From Candidatus Omnitrophota bacterium (GTDB taxonomy: Bacteria > Omnitrophota > Koll11 > Zapsychrales > Aceulaceae), in contig JAOZRJ010000051.1 in the NCBI GenBank assembly GCA_029931885.1, positions 1 through 8,691 on the forward strand: a stretch of DNA of 8,691 nt. Reading direction: 5' to 3'. Each line of letters opens with the position of its first letter. The first letter of the stretch is position 1. Below the pieces are notes generated by a model, which did not search any database, was not told where the DNA came from, and worked only from the letters and a program-made list of their open reading frames with translations. Shown here piece by piece: positions 1 to 8,085 of the stretch. Position numbers and translations under genes: made by a program.

Positions 1-1066
1 GAATATTTTTCGCACCTAAAGAACCCATTGATGTTTTAAGCGCTCCAACTAAATTTTGAGAACCATCATCAACCTGTGCTGGCCCTAAAAGAATTTGCTT
101 TAACGTTCCGGTAGTCCCAACTCGAACACGTGTTCCTCGAGGTAAATTTGCGTTTGATGTCGCCATGCCCCAATGACATCCTTTTCCAGGAGCTTCTTTA
201 GCTTTTGCAAACGCTGAACCAACCATAACCGCGTCTGCGCCTGCGGCAAATGCTTTACAAATTTCACCACCAATACGCATACCACCATCTGTAATAATCG
301 GAATATATTTACCGTTTTTCTTATAATAATGATCACGGGCTGCAGCACTATCAACAGTGGATGTAATCTGAGGAATGCCAATACCTAAAACACCTCTAGT
401 GGTACAAGCAGCACCCGGACCAACGCCAATTAATAATCCGCTAATTCCCTGATCCATAAGCTCAAGGGCGACTTCATAGGTCACACTGTTTCCCACAATA
501 ACCGGCATTTTCATTTGCTTACATAATTCATCAATCTTTAAAACTTTATACTCACTGGAAACATGCTCAACGGTAGCAACAGTTGACTGAACAATAAAAA
601 TATCACATCCTGCTTCTTGAGCAATTGCACCAAATCTTTTTGCATTTTGCGGAATACAGCTTACAAATGCAGGAACTTTTGCCTTTTTTATCTCTGCAAC
701 TCTTTTAGCAATTAATTTTTCTTTTATCGGAGGCAAATAAAGATTTTGAAGAAGTTTTGTTGCTTTTTCAGGCGTGGCATCAGCAATTTGAGAAAGGACT
801 TCAGCAGGATTCTCATATCGAGTTTGAACTCCATCAAGATTTAAAACAGCAATTCCTCCCAATTTACCCATTGCAATAGCAAAATCAACACTTACAACAC
901 CATCCATAGCAGCGGCAAGAATAGGAATTTTAAACTTCATTTTGCCAAGGTGCCAGCTGGTATCAACTTCATTTGGATTAATTGTTACTCTCCCAGGAAC
1001 CAAAGCTACCTCATCAAATCCATAACAACGTCTTGCTCTACGCCCAATTCCTATCCATTCTGCCAT
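1..1066 (-). CDS. guaB3: GuaB3-family IMP dehydrogenase/GMP reductase-like protein (3' end cut by window edge)
   Basis: This is an enzyme of the IMPDH/GMPR (beta/alpha)8-barrel family, acting on purine nucleotides in the cytoplasm. I translated 355 codons from the ATG at 1066, and the frame stays open to the left edge. The N-terminus MAEWIGIGRRARR followed by YGFDEVALVPG is the characteristic GuaB3 opening. Visible landmarks are AAAMDGV (D55), VGNSVT (191-196), the catalytic-loop motif GPGAACTTR with the nucleophile Cys221, DGG (260-262) and VGS (282-284). There is no CBS pair between the early barrel strands, unlike GuaB. Perhaps 20-30 C-terminal residues lie outside the window, judging from family length. 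A strong Shine-Dalgarno (AAGGAGGT, 8 nt from the ATG) fixes the start. The gene has its own promoter after the groEL terminator. GuaB3 is best known from actinobacteria and cyanobacteria; a cyanobacterial member has been reported to act as a GMP reductase. Which reaction this one catalyses cannot be read from sequence. Confidence 0.9.
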   Translation of the reverse strand, partial: MAEWIGIGRRARRCYGFDEVALVPGRVTINPNEVDTSWHLGKMKFKIPILAAAMDGVVSVDFAIAMGKLGGIAVLNLDGVQTRYENPAEVLSQIADATPEKATKLLQNLYLPPIKEKLIAKRVAEIKKAKVPAFVSCIPQNAKRFGAIAQEAGCDIFIVQSTVATVEHVSSEYKVLKIDELCKQMKMPVIVGNSVTYEVALELMDQGISGLLIGVGPGAACTTRGVLGIGIPQITSTVDSAAARDHYYKKNGKYIPIITDGGMRIGGEICKAFAAGADAVMVGSAFAKAKEAPGKGCHWGMATSNANLPRGTRVRVGTTGTLKQILLGPAQVDDGSQNLVGALKTSMGSLGAKNI

Positions 1067-1133
1067 TTTACGTAACCTCCTTGAATATATATATTTTCAA
1101 CTTTACCTAATATTCTACTAAAGATAAGTATTT

Positions 1134-1162
1134 AATATACTTAGTTATATTCTAAATGTCAA
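1134..1162 (-). promoter_or_regulatory. Sigma70-type promoter of guaB3
   Basis: On the minus strand there is a perfect -35 box TTGACA (1162-1157), a 17-base spacer and TATATT (1139-1134, one mismatch to TATAAT). Transcription would begin near 1127 and leave a leader of about 60 nt before the guaB3 Shine-Dalgarno. The -35 box abuts the T-rich tail of the groEL terminator, so guaB3 would be expressed independently of heat-shock control. No riboswitch-like fold was recognised in the short AT-rich leader. Prediction from sequence only. Confidence 0.7.
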
Positions 1163-1197
1163 TAAGAAAAATGGGCAAGGATTTCTCCTTGCCCATT
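1161..1197 (-). terminator. Rho-independent terminator of groES-groEL
   Basis: A perfect 12-bp inverted repeat (1170-1181 with 1186-1197, core ATGGGCAAGGA) closes a GAAA tetraloop when read on the minus strand. It is followed by TTTTTCTTATT. It lies about 40 bases after the groEL stop codon. The T-rich side is on the minus strand only, so it serves groEL; no plus-strand gene runs into it. Confidence 0.92.
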
Positions 1198-1238
1198 GTT
1201 ATTCTTAACCCTTTTTAAGGAAATTAGGACTATTATCC

Positions 1239-2888
<1,650 letters not shown>

Positions 2889-2916
2889 TTATTCCTCCTA
2901 GTGATTATTTCTAAAA

Positions 2917-3207
2917 TTATCCTACAATTGCCAAAACATCATCTTCTTTCATAATCAGAAGATCTTGCCCATCTTTTGTCTTAATCTCTGTTCCACTATA
3001 CTTGCCATACAAAACGCGATCGCCTTCCTTAACTTCCATAGCCTGAACGCTACCACTATCAAGAATTTTTCCTTTTCCAACAGCAACAACCTTGCCTTCT
3101 TGTGGCTTTTCTTGAGCAGTATCAGGAAGAATAATTCCCCCTCTTGTCTTTTCTTCAGCCTCCAAAGGCTTAACGATAATCCGATCTGCTAATGGTTTAA
3201 TCTGCAT
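2917..3207 (-). CDS. groES: Co-chaperonin GroES (Cpn10)
   Basis: This is the 10-kDa lid of the GroEL chamber, a heptameric ring that binds ATP-loaded GroEL. The 96-residue product has the normal family length. It shows the N-terminal strand [12 protein letters not shown], the mobile loop at about 17-38 with the hydrophobic GroEL-contact tripeptide IIL (25-27) after TRGG, and the conserved [11 protein letters not shown] segment near 62-72. The start is fixed by AAGGAGGTG 5 nt upstream of the ATG. It is the first gene of the groES-groEL operon. The leader carries two promoter-CIRCE modules, so regulation by HrcA is strongly implied, although hrcA itself is not in this window. Confidence 0.99.
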   Translation of the reverse strand: MQIKPLADRIIVKPLEAEEKTRGGIILPDTAQEKPQEGKVVAVGKGKILDSGSVQAMEVKEGDRVLYGKYSGTEIKTKDGQDLLIMKEDDVLAIVG

Positions 3208-3278
3208 TACTACACCTCCTTAATTGTGTAACTTGTTATGTTTGAAGATTTTTTACTCTTAAAAAAATTTCACTAAAA

Positions 3279-3305
3279 TTAGCACTTCAAATTTTAGAGC
3301 GCTAA
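3279..3305 (-). promoter_or_regulatory. CIRCE operator 2 (promoter-proximal to groES, degenerate)
   Basis: On the minus strand this reads TTAGCGCTC-N9-AAGTGCTAA, which is two mismatches from the CIRCE consensus TTAGCACTC-N9-GAGTGCTAA, with exact 9-base spacing. CIRCE is the binding site of the heat-shock repressor HrcA. It shares its outermost base (3305) with the -10 box of the downstream promoter and would span that promoter's transcription start. Each half-arm carries one change, so affinity is probably lower than for the perfect copy. Confidence 0.85.
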
Positions 3306-3333
3306 TAATATCTTTTTTAATTTTTTTTGTCAA
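3305..3333 (-). promoter_or_regulatory. groES promoter P2 (downstream)
   Basis: Minus-strand boxes are TTGACA (3333-3328), a 17-base A-rich spacer, and TATTAT (3310-3305, one mismatch to consensus). The -10 box overlaps CIRCE operator 2 by one base, so bound HrcA would sit directly over the start site (about 3298). The leader from here to groES would be about 90 nt. Confidence 0.78.
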
Positions 3334-3346
3334 GTTGTTTCAATGC

Positions 3347-3373
3347 TTAGCACTCCTATTTTATGAGTGCTAA
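3347..3373 (-). promoter_or_regulatory. CIRCE operator 1 (perfect consensus)
   Basis: This is an exact match to CIRCE: TTAGCACTC (3347-3355), nine unpaired bases, then GAGTGCTAA (3365-3373). The element is palindromic, so it reads the same on both strands. It overlaps the last base of the -10 box of P1. Established knowledge: HrcA binds CIRCE and represses groESL and dnaK operons in many bacteria; repression is relieved at high temperature when GroEL is titrated. Confidence 0.97.
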
Positions 3374-3400
3374 TTATATTAAAACATTCTTTTTTGTCAA
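3373..3400 (-). promoter_or_regulatory. groES promoter P1 (upstream)
   Basis: Both boxes are perfect on the minus strand: TTGACA (3400-3395), a 16-base spacer, and TATAAT (3378-3373). CIRCE operator 1 starts on the last base of the -10 box, so HrcA would block initiation at about 3366. Its transcript would also contain the second CIRCE. Confidence 0.88.
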
Positions 3401-3415
3401 GTATTTTTTTAATAC

Positions 3416-3448
3416 AAATAAAAAATCTAGCCATGTTTATAGCTAGAT
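3416..3448 (-). terminator. Probable intrinsic terminator after coaX
   Basis: A 7-bp inverted repeat (ATCTAGC 3425-3431 with GCTAGAT 3442-3448) encloses a 10-base loop and is followed on the minus strand by a T-rich run (TTTTTATTT). It lies about 25 bases after the coaX stop and just before the groES promoter, where a terminator would be expected. The stem is short and AT-rich, so efficiency is doubtful. Confidence 0.55.
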
Positions 3449-3473
3449 ATCAAGAAAATCACTTTTTGTCTTC

Positions 3474-4256
3474 TTATTTTTTTCTAAAAACCAGCTCTAG
3501 TCCCTTAAAAACTAAATCAGGATCAATCTTATGAATCTTTTTCTTTATAAACCCTTTCATCAATTTCGCATATCCACCTGTAAGAATAACTCTAGGCTTT
3601 CCCTTAACTTTCGTGGATACCAGGCCAATAAGCCCATCTAAAAGCGATCCATAACCATAAAAAATTCCGCTCAAAATGCTCTCTTTTGTATCCTGTCCGA
3701 TAACATGGCGTGGTCTTTCAATAGCAATATCCGGAAGCAAAGCTGTGTTTTTAAACAAAGATTGAGTTGAAAGACGAATACCCGGAATAATAATACCACC
3801 TTTATATTCACCTTTCTTAGATATCGCATCGATAGTTATAGCCGTTCCAAGATCTATAACAATTACCGGGCATCCATATAATTCTTTGGCTGCGTATCCG
3901 CAAACAAGACGATCCTGACCAACTTGCTTTGGCTTTTTATAACAATTCTTGATTGGGACTTTCATATCCTTTCCAACGATAAGTGGTTTCTGATCTAACG
4001 TCTTTCTTAAAACTTCAATAACAATCTTTTCAATTCTTGGAACAACGCTGCACACAACACTATGGCGCAATTTTTCTTGCTTATTCAAAGAAGAAACAGA
4101 ATATGAGAATTTCTTACGAAATTCGTTAATCTTTACATCTGTCCCAACGAGCTTCTTAGCAAGGATGTTCCCATAAGATACAACAGAAATTGATACTGAT
4201 GTGTTTCCAATATCAACAACTAATACACTAGAATTATTTTCTCGCTTTTTTGCCAT
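3474..4256 (-). CDS. coaX: Type III pantothenate kinase
   Basis: This enzyme carries out the ATP-dependent phosphorylation of pantothenate to 4'-phosphopantothenate, the first step of coenzyme A synthesis, in the cytoplasm. The 260-residue protein belongs to the ASKHA fold. The phosphate-loop motif DIGNTSVS is at 15-22. GQDR at 113-116 holds the expected catalytic base Asp115. DLGTAITID is at 135-143, KGGIIIPG follows, and ESILSGIFYGYGSLLDG is near the C-terminal third. All are hallmarks of CoaX rather than CoaA. The first ten residues (MAKKRENNSS) extend beyond the usual start close to the DxGNT motif. No good Shine-Dalgarno is visible, so the start is not certain, but there is no better ATG downstream before the motif. 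It is 74 bp after uvrB and last in the cluster. coaX often neighbours birA, which is not seen here. Confidence 0.95.
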   Translation of the reverse strand: MAKKRENNSSVLVVDIGNTSVSISVVSYGNILAKKLVGTDVKINEFRKKFSYSVSSLNKQEKLRHSVVCSVVPRIEKIVIEVLRKTLDQKPLIVGKDMKVPIKNCYKKPKQVGQDRLVCGYAAKELYGCPVIVIDLGTAITIDAISKKGEYKGGIIIPGIRLSTQSLFKNTALLPDIAIERPRHVIGQDTKESILSGIFYGYGSLLDGLIGLVSTKVKGKPRVILTGGYAKLMKGFIKKKIHKIDPDLVFKGLELVFRKK

Positions 4257-4330
4257 TATATTTAAATTAGTCTTTATGCATTAATGAAACGATTCCATCA
4301 TAACTCTAAGAATAATACCTGTCCATCAAT

Positions 4331-6316
4331 TTAACGCTTCCTGATGAGCTTACTTTGACTTTTAAGCTCTTTTATTTTATCCCTTATCGCTGCAGCTTTC
4401 TCGAAAAGTAAATTTCTCGCAGCTAAATCCATCTCTTTTTCAAGATCAGTAATGAGCCCAGAAAAGCTATACGCCTCTTCGTTTTGGCCGGAAAAATCAA
4501 TTACAAGTTTTTCCGCTTTACTAAATTCTTCGATTCCTTTTTTAATTGCCTTTTTAATTGTCTGAGGCGTAATATTATGCTTCTTATTAAATGCTGTTTG
4601 TATTTTTCTTCTGCGTTCGCATTCATCAATCATTGCCTTCATCGCAGCGCTTTTTTTATCAGCATACATAATAACTGTTCCATTAATATTTCTCGCAGCT
4701 CGGCCAGAAACCTGAATCAATGATGTTTCAGATCTTAGAAATCCTTGTTTGTCAGCGTCGAGTATAGCCACGAGAGAAACTTCCGGCAAATCCAGCCCTT
4801 CCCTCAAAAGATTAACTCCGACAAGGCAATCAAAGTTTTTCAGTCGAAGATTTTGCAAAATTTTTGCGCGATCAATTGTTTCAATGTCACAATGCATATA
4901 CTTTACTTTTATTTTCTTTTTTTCAAGATAAGCTGAAAGATCTTCCGACATTCTCTTAGTTAAAGTTGTGACAAGCGTTCGTTCATTACGCTTAGCTCTT
5001 TTTTGAATTTCTTTTACTAAATCATCAACCTGTCCTTTTGTTGGACGAACCTCAATGGGCGGATCCACAATACCCGTAGGACGAATAATTTGTTCTGCGA
5101 CAAGACCCTTGCTATCTTTTTGCTCAAACTTACCTGGAGTTGCTGACACATAAATTTTTTGACCGATAATCTTAGAAAATTCAGAAAGTTTTAAAGGACG
5201 ATTATCCAAACAGGATGGCAATCGAAAACCATGCTCAACTAAAGTTTTCTTTCGTGATTTATCTCCTTCGTACATACCGTTTAATTGCGGAATCGTAACG
5301 TGCGACTCATCAATCAGCGTCAAAAAACCCTTTGGAAAATAATCCAGCAATGTATATGGCCGGCTTCCAATCGGACGCCCTGAAAGCAAGCGTGAATAAT
5401 TTTCAATTCCATGACAATATCCGGTTTCTTTAAGCATTTCCATATCATAGCGTGTTCGAGAATTTATACGCTGTGCCTCAACCAATTTTCCTTTTTTATT
5501 TAAAACCTTTAAATATGATTCTAATTCTTCTTCAATGCACGAAATTCCAGAATTAATATCTTCTTGCGACATAATAAAATGCTTTGCCGGGTATAATGCA
5601 ATTTTTTTTAGCGACTGTAACATTTTTCCGCTTACGGGGTCAATCTGCAAAATCTTTTCGATTTTATCGTCAAAAAACTCAATACGCAATGCATCTCTGC
5701 GATAAGCTGGAAAAATTTCAACAACATCTCCTCTCACACGAAACTTACCGCGAGAAAATTCATAATCATTACGCTCATACTGAATATCAATTAATTGACG
5801 CAACACTTCATCTCTATCAATTATTTGATCCTTTTCCACACGCAAAAGAAAATCCTTATAATCTTCAGGAGAGCCTAAGTTATAAATACAAGACACACTT
5901 GCAACAACAATCACATCCCTGCGAGACATTAACGATGTCGTAGCAGAAAGCCTAAGCTGGTCCAATTGATCATTTATTGAGGCATCTTTTTCGATATAAA
6001 CATCTGTTCGAGGAATATACGCTTCAGGCTGATAATAATCGTAATAGCTAACAAAATATTCTACGGCGTTATCTGGAAAGAATTCTTTTAATTCACTATA
6101 GAGTTGAGCGGCAAGAGTTTTATTGTGGGAAATAACAAGTGTTGGGCGGTTAATCTTTTCAATGACATTCGCAAGCGTAAATGTTTTTCCGCTTCCGGTA
6201 ACGCCAAGCAAAATTTGCGATTGATAGCCACCTTGAATGTTCTTGCACAATACATCAATCGCTTTTTGCTGTTCTTTTACAGGATGAAAGGCACTTTTAA
6301 GGACAAATTGATCCAT
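4331..6316 (-). CDS. uvrB: Excinuclease ABC subunit UvrB
   Basis: This is the damage-verification helicase subunit of nucleotide excision repair. It receives DNA from UvrA and positions UvrC for incision. The 661-residue length is typical. Visible parts are Walker A GVTGSGKT (38-45), SHNKTLAAQL (63-72), the DNA-gripping beta-hairpin region from SYYDYYQPEAYIPRTD (90-105), RYDMEMLKETGYC (289-301), the Walker B-like DESH (336-339), helicase motifs V/VI (GVNLLREGLDLPE, then QVSGRAARN), and a C-terminal UVR domain at about 621-656 for UvrC/UvrA contact. The N-terminus matches the family without extension, which supports this ATG despite no clear Shine-Dalgarno. The ATG is embedded in ATGTAATGG, so a start-stop pair overlaps it. 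It is 29 bp after the lipoprotein gene and probably co-transcribed. No LexA-type operator was recognised. Confidence 0.99.
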   Translation of the reverse strand: MDQFVLKSAFHPVKEQQKAIDVLCKNIQGGYQSQILLGVTGSGKTFTLANVIEKINRPTLVISHNKTLAAQLYSELKEFFPDNAVEYFVSYYDYYQPEAYIPRTDVYIEKDASINDQLDQLRLSATTSLMSRRDVIVVASVSCIYNLGSPEDYKDFLLRVEKDQIIDRDEVLRQLIDIQYERNDYEFSRGKFRVRGDVVEIFPAYRRDALRIEFFDDKIEKILQIDPVSGKMLQSLKKIALYPAKHFIMSQEDINSGISCIEEELESYLKVLNKKGKLVEAQRINSRTRYDMEMLKETGYCHGIENYSRLLSGRPIGSRPYTLLDYFPKGFLTLIDESHVTIPQLNGMYEGDKSRKKTLVEHGFRLPSCLDNRPLKLSEFSKIIGQKIYVSATPGKFEQKDSKGLVAEQIIRPTGIVDPPIEVRPTKGQVDDLVKEIQKRAKRNERTLVTTLTKRMSEDLSAYLEKKKIKVKYMHCDIETIDRAKILQNLRLKNFDCLVGVNLLREGLDLPEVSLVAILDADKQGFLRSETSLIQVSGRAARNINGTVIMYADKKSAAMKAMIDECERRRKIQTAFNKKHNITPQTIKKAIKKGIEEFSKAEKLVIDFSGQNEEAYSFSGLITDLEKEMDLAARNLLFEKAAAIRDKIKELKSQSKLIRKR

Positions 6317-6345
6317 TACATTTTTAAAATAGGAAAATCTTTCAG

Positions 6346-6840
6346 CTATTCATGAAGCTGATTTGCAATTCGCTTAAATATCTTTTCCACTAATCCGTCA
6401 TTGCGATAGCTCTTAAAATTCTTAAGCGCTGTCGAAAGGACAGAGAAATAACGAATTTCGACATCTGTTTTCTGATCAGCCCCTTTTACCAAGACATTAA
6501 TAGTCATGTATCGAGACCCGAGAAGTAATGCCTTCTGCCTTGTATTTGTAAAAATTAAAACCTGCTTTGGCTCTGTTCCATCAGACGCGACATTCTGCTC
6601 GAAAATAAGAGGATCAGTCTTCTTTGATATCTTCCATCCTGTTTTCTCAAGAACATCAATAACTGCATCCAATGTTTGATCATAGCCGGCATAAAATTCT
6701 CTTTCGTAAGGATTATCCGCCGAAATATATTGCGGCATCTTAACCGTAATGCATCCTGAAAAAAGCCCAGCAGAAAATAATAAAATTACAGCAATAATTC
6801 CTACAGAAAATCTTTTATTTTTCTTACTAACCTTAATCAT
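6346..6840 (-). CDS. Putative lipoprotein of unknown function
   Basis: This is a 164-residue protein I cannot assign to a named family. It starts with a basic n-region (KVSKKNKR), a hydrophobic stretch (about 13-27) and a lipobox-like LFSGC with Cys30, so it is probably a lipid-anchored envelope protein facing the periplasm. The -3 position is Phe rather than the preferred Leu. The mature part has an alpha/beta look: a helix around YAGYDQTLDAVIDVLEKTGW, then strands with alternating hydrophobics and a C-terminal amphipathic helix. I chose the ATG at 6840 because AAGGAGGAG lies just upstream and gives a clean signal peptide. A longer in-frame reading from 7044 would overlap the MazG-like gene and bury the signal peptide. 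It begins 10 bp after that gene and ends 29 bp before uvrB. What the mature domain binds is unknown. Confidence 0.85.
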   Translation of the reverse strand: MIKVSKKNKRFSVGIIAVILLFSAGLFSGCITVKMPQYISADNPYEREFYAGYDQTLDAVIDVLEKTGWKISKKTDPLIFEQNVASDGTEPKQVLIFTNTRQKALLLGSRYMTINVLVKGADQKTDVEIRYFSVLSTALKNFKSYRNDGLVEKIFKRIANQLHE

Positions 6841-6850
6841 TTTCTCCTCC

Positions 6851-7165
6851 TTAACAAATTTTTCCATGTTTGTATGGACGTGTTTTATTTTTTGCAGTCT
6901 TTTTAGCAATTTCTTTTGCGATATCAATATTTGATCCTCCGCAAAAATCAAAAAGGCGAATAAAAGTATCTGCCAATTCTTCTTTAAAATTCTCATGGTT
7001 CTCCCGACGATGAGCTTCCATAGCTTCAGCAAGCTCTGTAACAATCAACATTAATGCCTCACCCGTATTGCGTTCTTCATCCCAGAAACCTTTCTCAACC
7101 GCAATATCATGACAAAGCTTTGTTAATTCTCCTAAATTTTTATTTTCAATCCCAGATTCGATCAC
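6851..7165 (-). CDS. MazG-like nucleotide pyrophosphohydrolase
   Basis: This is a small all-alpha NTP pyrophosphohydrolase of the MazG superfamily. It is predicted to hydrolyse (d)NTPs to the monophosphate plus pyrophosphate with Mg2+, a nucleotide-pool cleaning role; the exact substrate is unknown. Its 104 residues are a single domain. The metal-binding signature is present as E44xxE47 (TELAEAMEAHR) and E63xxD66 (EELADTFIRLFDF). The tail KTRPYKHGK is typical of the small MazG-like group. The start is GTG at 7165, chosen because AAAGGAG sits 5-6 nt upstream. It follows the pseudouridine synthase gene by 16 bp and precedes the lipoprotein gene by 10 bp, so translational coupling is likely. Confidence 0.9.
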   Translation of the reverse strand: MIESGIENKNLGELTKLCHDIAVEKGFWDEERNTGEALMLIVTELAEAMEAHRRENHENFKEELADTFIRLFDFCGGSNIDIAKEIAKKTAKNKTRPYKHGKIC

Positions 7166-7181
7166 GTTGTCTCCTTTATAG

Positions 7182-7868
7182 TTAATTCTTCCTTATAAAT
7201 CTCTTTAAATCTTCAGGTATTGGTGCCTGTACCTTCATCGATTCTTTTGTAACAGGATTAATCCATGTAATCACCTGTGCATGTAACGCTGTTCGCCTAA
7301 ACTTCAAACTGTAATCTTTAGCAAAAGCATATTTTCTTTCTCCAATTAAAGGATGGCCTATCTGAGTAAACTGAATACGAGCTTGATTGGTTCGACCTGT
7401 TTCAAGAAAAATCTTAACAATACTAAAATTCTTTTTTTCTTCAATAACTTGATACTTTGTCAAAGCCATTCTTCCTGATTGTTTTCCTCGATGCTTAAAA
7501 TCATCAAAATCTTGAACAGCACTTTGAATTTTTCCTTCACGTTTTTCAAGTTTTCCGTGAACAAGCGCGAAATATTCTTTTTTAACATTTCTATTCTTAA
7601 ACTCATCCATTAATAATTTCTGATGCTTTTTTCCGCGCGCAAAAATAATTGCCCCAGAAGTATCACGATCCAATCGATGGCATGGATACAGCTTTGCTTG
7701 ATTTTCATCTGCTGGATTTTGCCAATTTACAACACTGGTCAAAGTCCTTTGTTCTTTTCGAGGTGTTGGAATAACAACAAGTCCGGAAGGCTTATTGACG
7801 ACGAGATACTGATCATCTTTATATAAGATGTCAACACTCTTGCTAGATGGTTTCATTCTTGCATTCAT
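7182..7868 (-). CDS. RluA-family RNA pseudouridine synthase
   Basis: This enzyme isomerises uridine to pseudouridine in rRNA or tRNA; which site cannot be told from sequence. The 228-residue protein is the catalytic domain alone, with no N-terminal S4 RNA-binding domain. DDQYLVVNKPSGL (18-30) is the usual opening. CHRLDRDTSG (63-72) carries the catalytic Asp67. FALVHGKL follows at about 100-107, and GRTNQARIQF (158-167) is the C-terminal motif. In most relatives that motif reads GRTHQIR, so the His-to-Asn change at 161 is unusual. No clear Shine-Dalgarno precedes the ATG at 7868. The ATG at 7856 (MKPSS) is a possible alternative start. It lies 24 bp after the small membrane protein and 16 bp before the MazG-like gene. 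Confidence 0.95.
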   Translation of the reverse strand: MNARMKPSSKSVDILYKDDQYLVVNKPSGLVVIPTPRKEQRTLTSVVNWQNPADENQAKLYPCHRLDRDTSGAIIFARGKKHQKLLMDEFKNRNVKKEYFALVHGKLEKREGKIQSAVQDFDDFKHRGKQSGRMALTKYQVIEEKKNFSIVKIFLETGRTNQARIQFTQIGHPLIGERKYAFAKDYSLKFRRTALHAQVITWINPVTKESMKVQAPIPEDLKRFIRKN

Positions 7869-7892
7869 ATTATAGTCAAAATAAAATTGAAC

Positions 7893-8054
7893 TTACGAAG
7901 CAACCCCATCATTCTCATCCTGAGTCTCAAACAACCCAATGACATGATTCAATTTTTTAATAATAATGATAGGAAAAATAATAATCCATGCTTGAAAGGC
8001 TAGCGATAATAACATCTGAATAGGCGAGATTGAAACCGTGACTCCATTTTCCAT
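7893..8054 (-). CDS. Small single-pass membrane protein (53 aa), unknown function
   Basis: I read a 53-codon frame from the ATG at 8054 to TAA at 7895-7893. The protein begins MENGVTVSISPIQ, has one strongly hydrophobic segment at about 14-32 (with LAFQAW then IIIFPIIII), then KKLNHVIGLFE and an acidic tail (ETQDEND). The lysines just after the hydrophobic stretch suggest a single membrane helix with the C-terminus in the cytoplasm. AAGGA lies 7 nt before the ATG. It fills the space between the PilZ gene (31 bp upstream) and the pseudouridine synthase gene (24 bp downstream), which fits a co-translated gene. I do not recognise a family. The regular helix-tail layout and the ribosome-binding site argue that it is real, but no homology support is available to me. 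Confidence 0.7.
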   Translation of the reverse strand: MENGVTVSISPIQMLLSLAFQAWIIIFPIIIIKKLNHVIGLFETQDENDGVAS

Positions 8055-8085
8055 TACATTTTCCTTTTGCTTAATTGCTGCTGCT

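Noticed and set aside
100..381. Minus-strand frame of 93 codons.
   Set aside because: It overlaps guaB3 in a different frame across the conserved catalytic loop and has no motif of its own.
1161..1197. The GAAA-loop hairpin as a bidirectional terminator.
   Set aside because: The plus-strand side is not followed by an unbroken T-run and no plus-strand gene leads into it.
4257..4330. Short leader peptides (for example ATGATGGAATCG...) in the uvrB-coaX gap.
   Set aside because: Only six codons, no Shine-Dalgarno, no attenuator-like hairpin; not supportable.
5584..5943. Plus-strand open frame of 119 codons.
   Set aside because: It lies antisense inside uvrB, has no recognisable domain and no ribosome-binding context; it is a shadow of the conserved uvrB frame. 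The other plus-strand frames within groEL, uvrB and the synthase gene are rejected for the same reason.
6841..7044. In-frame upstream extension of the lipoprotein gene to an ATG at 7044, giving 232 residues.
   Set aside because: It would overlap the MazG-like gene in another frame, place the signal peptide in the middle of the protein, and ignore the strong Shine-Dalgarno just before 6840.
7869..7874. TATAAT directly before the ATG of the pseudouridine synthase gene as a promoter for a leaderless transcript.
   Set aside because: No acceptable -35 box at 16-18 bases, and the next start codon would be needed. A similar TATAATG occurs at the coaX start, consistent with chance in AT-rich DNA.
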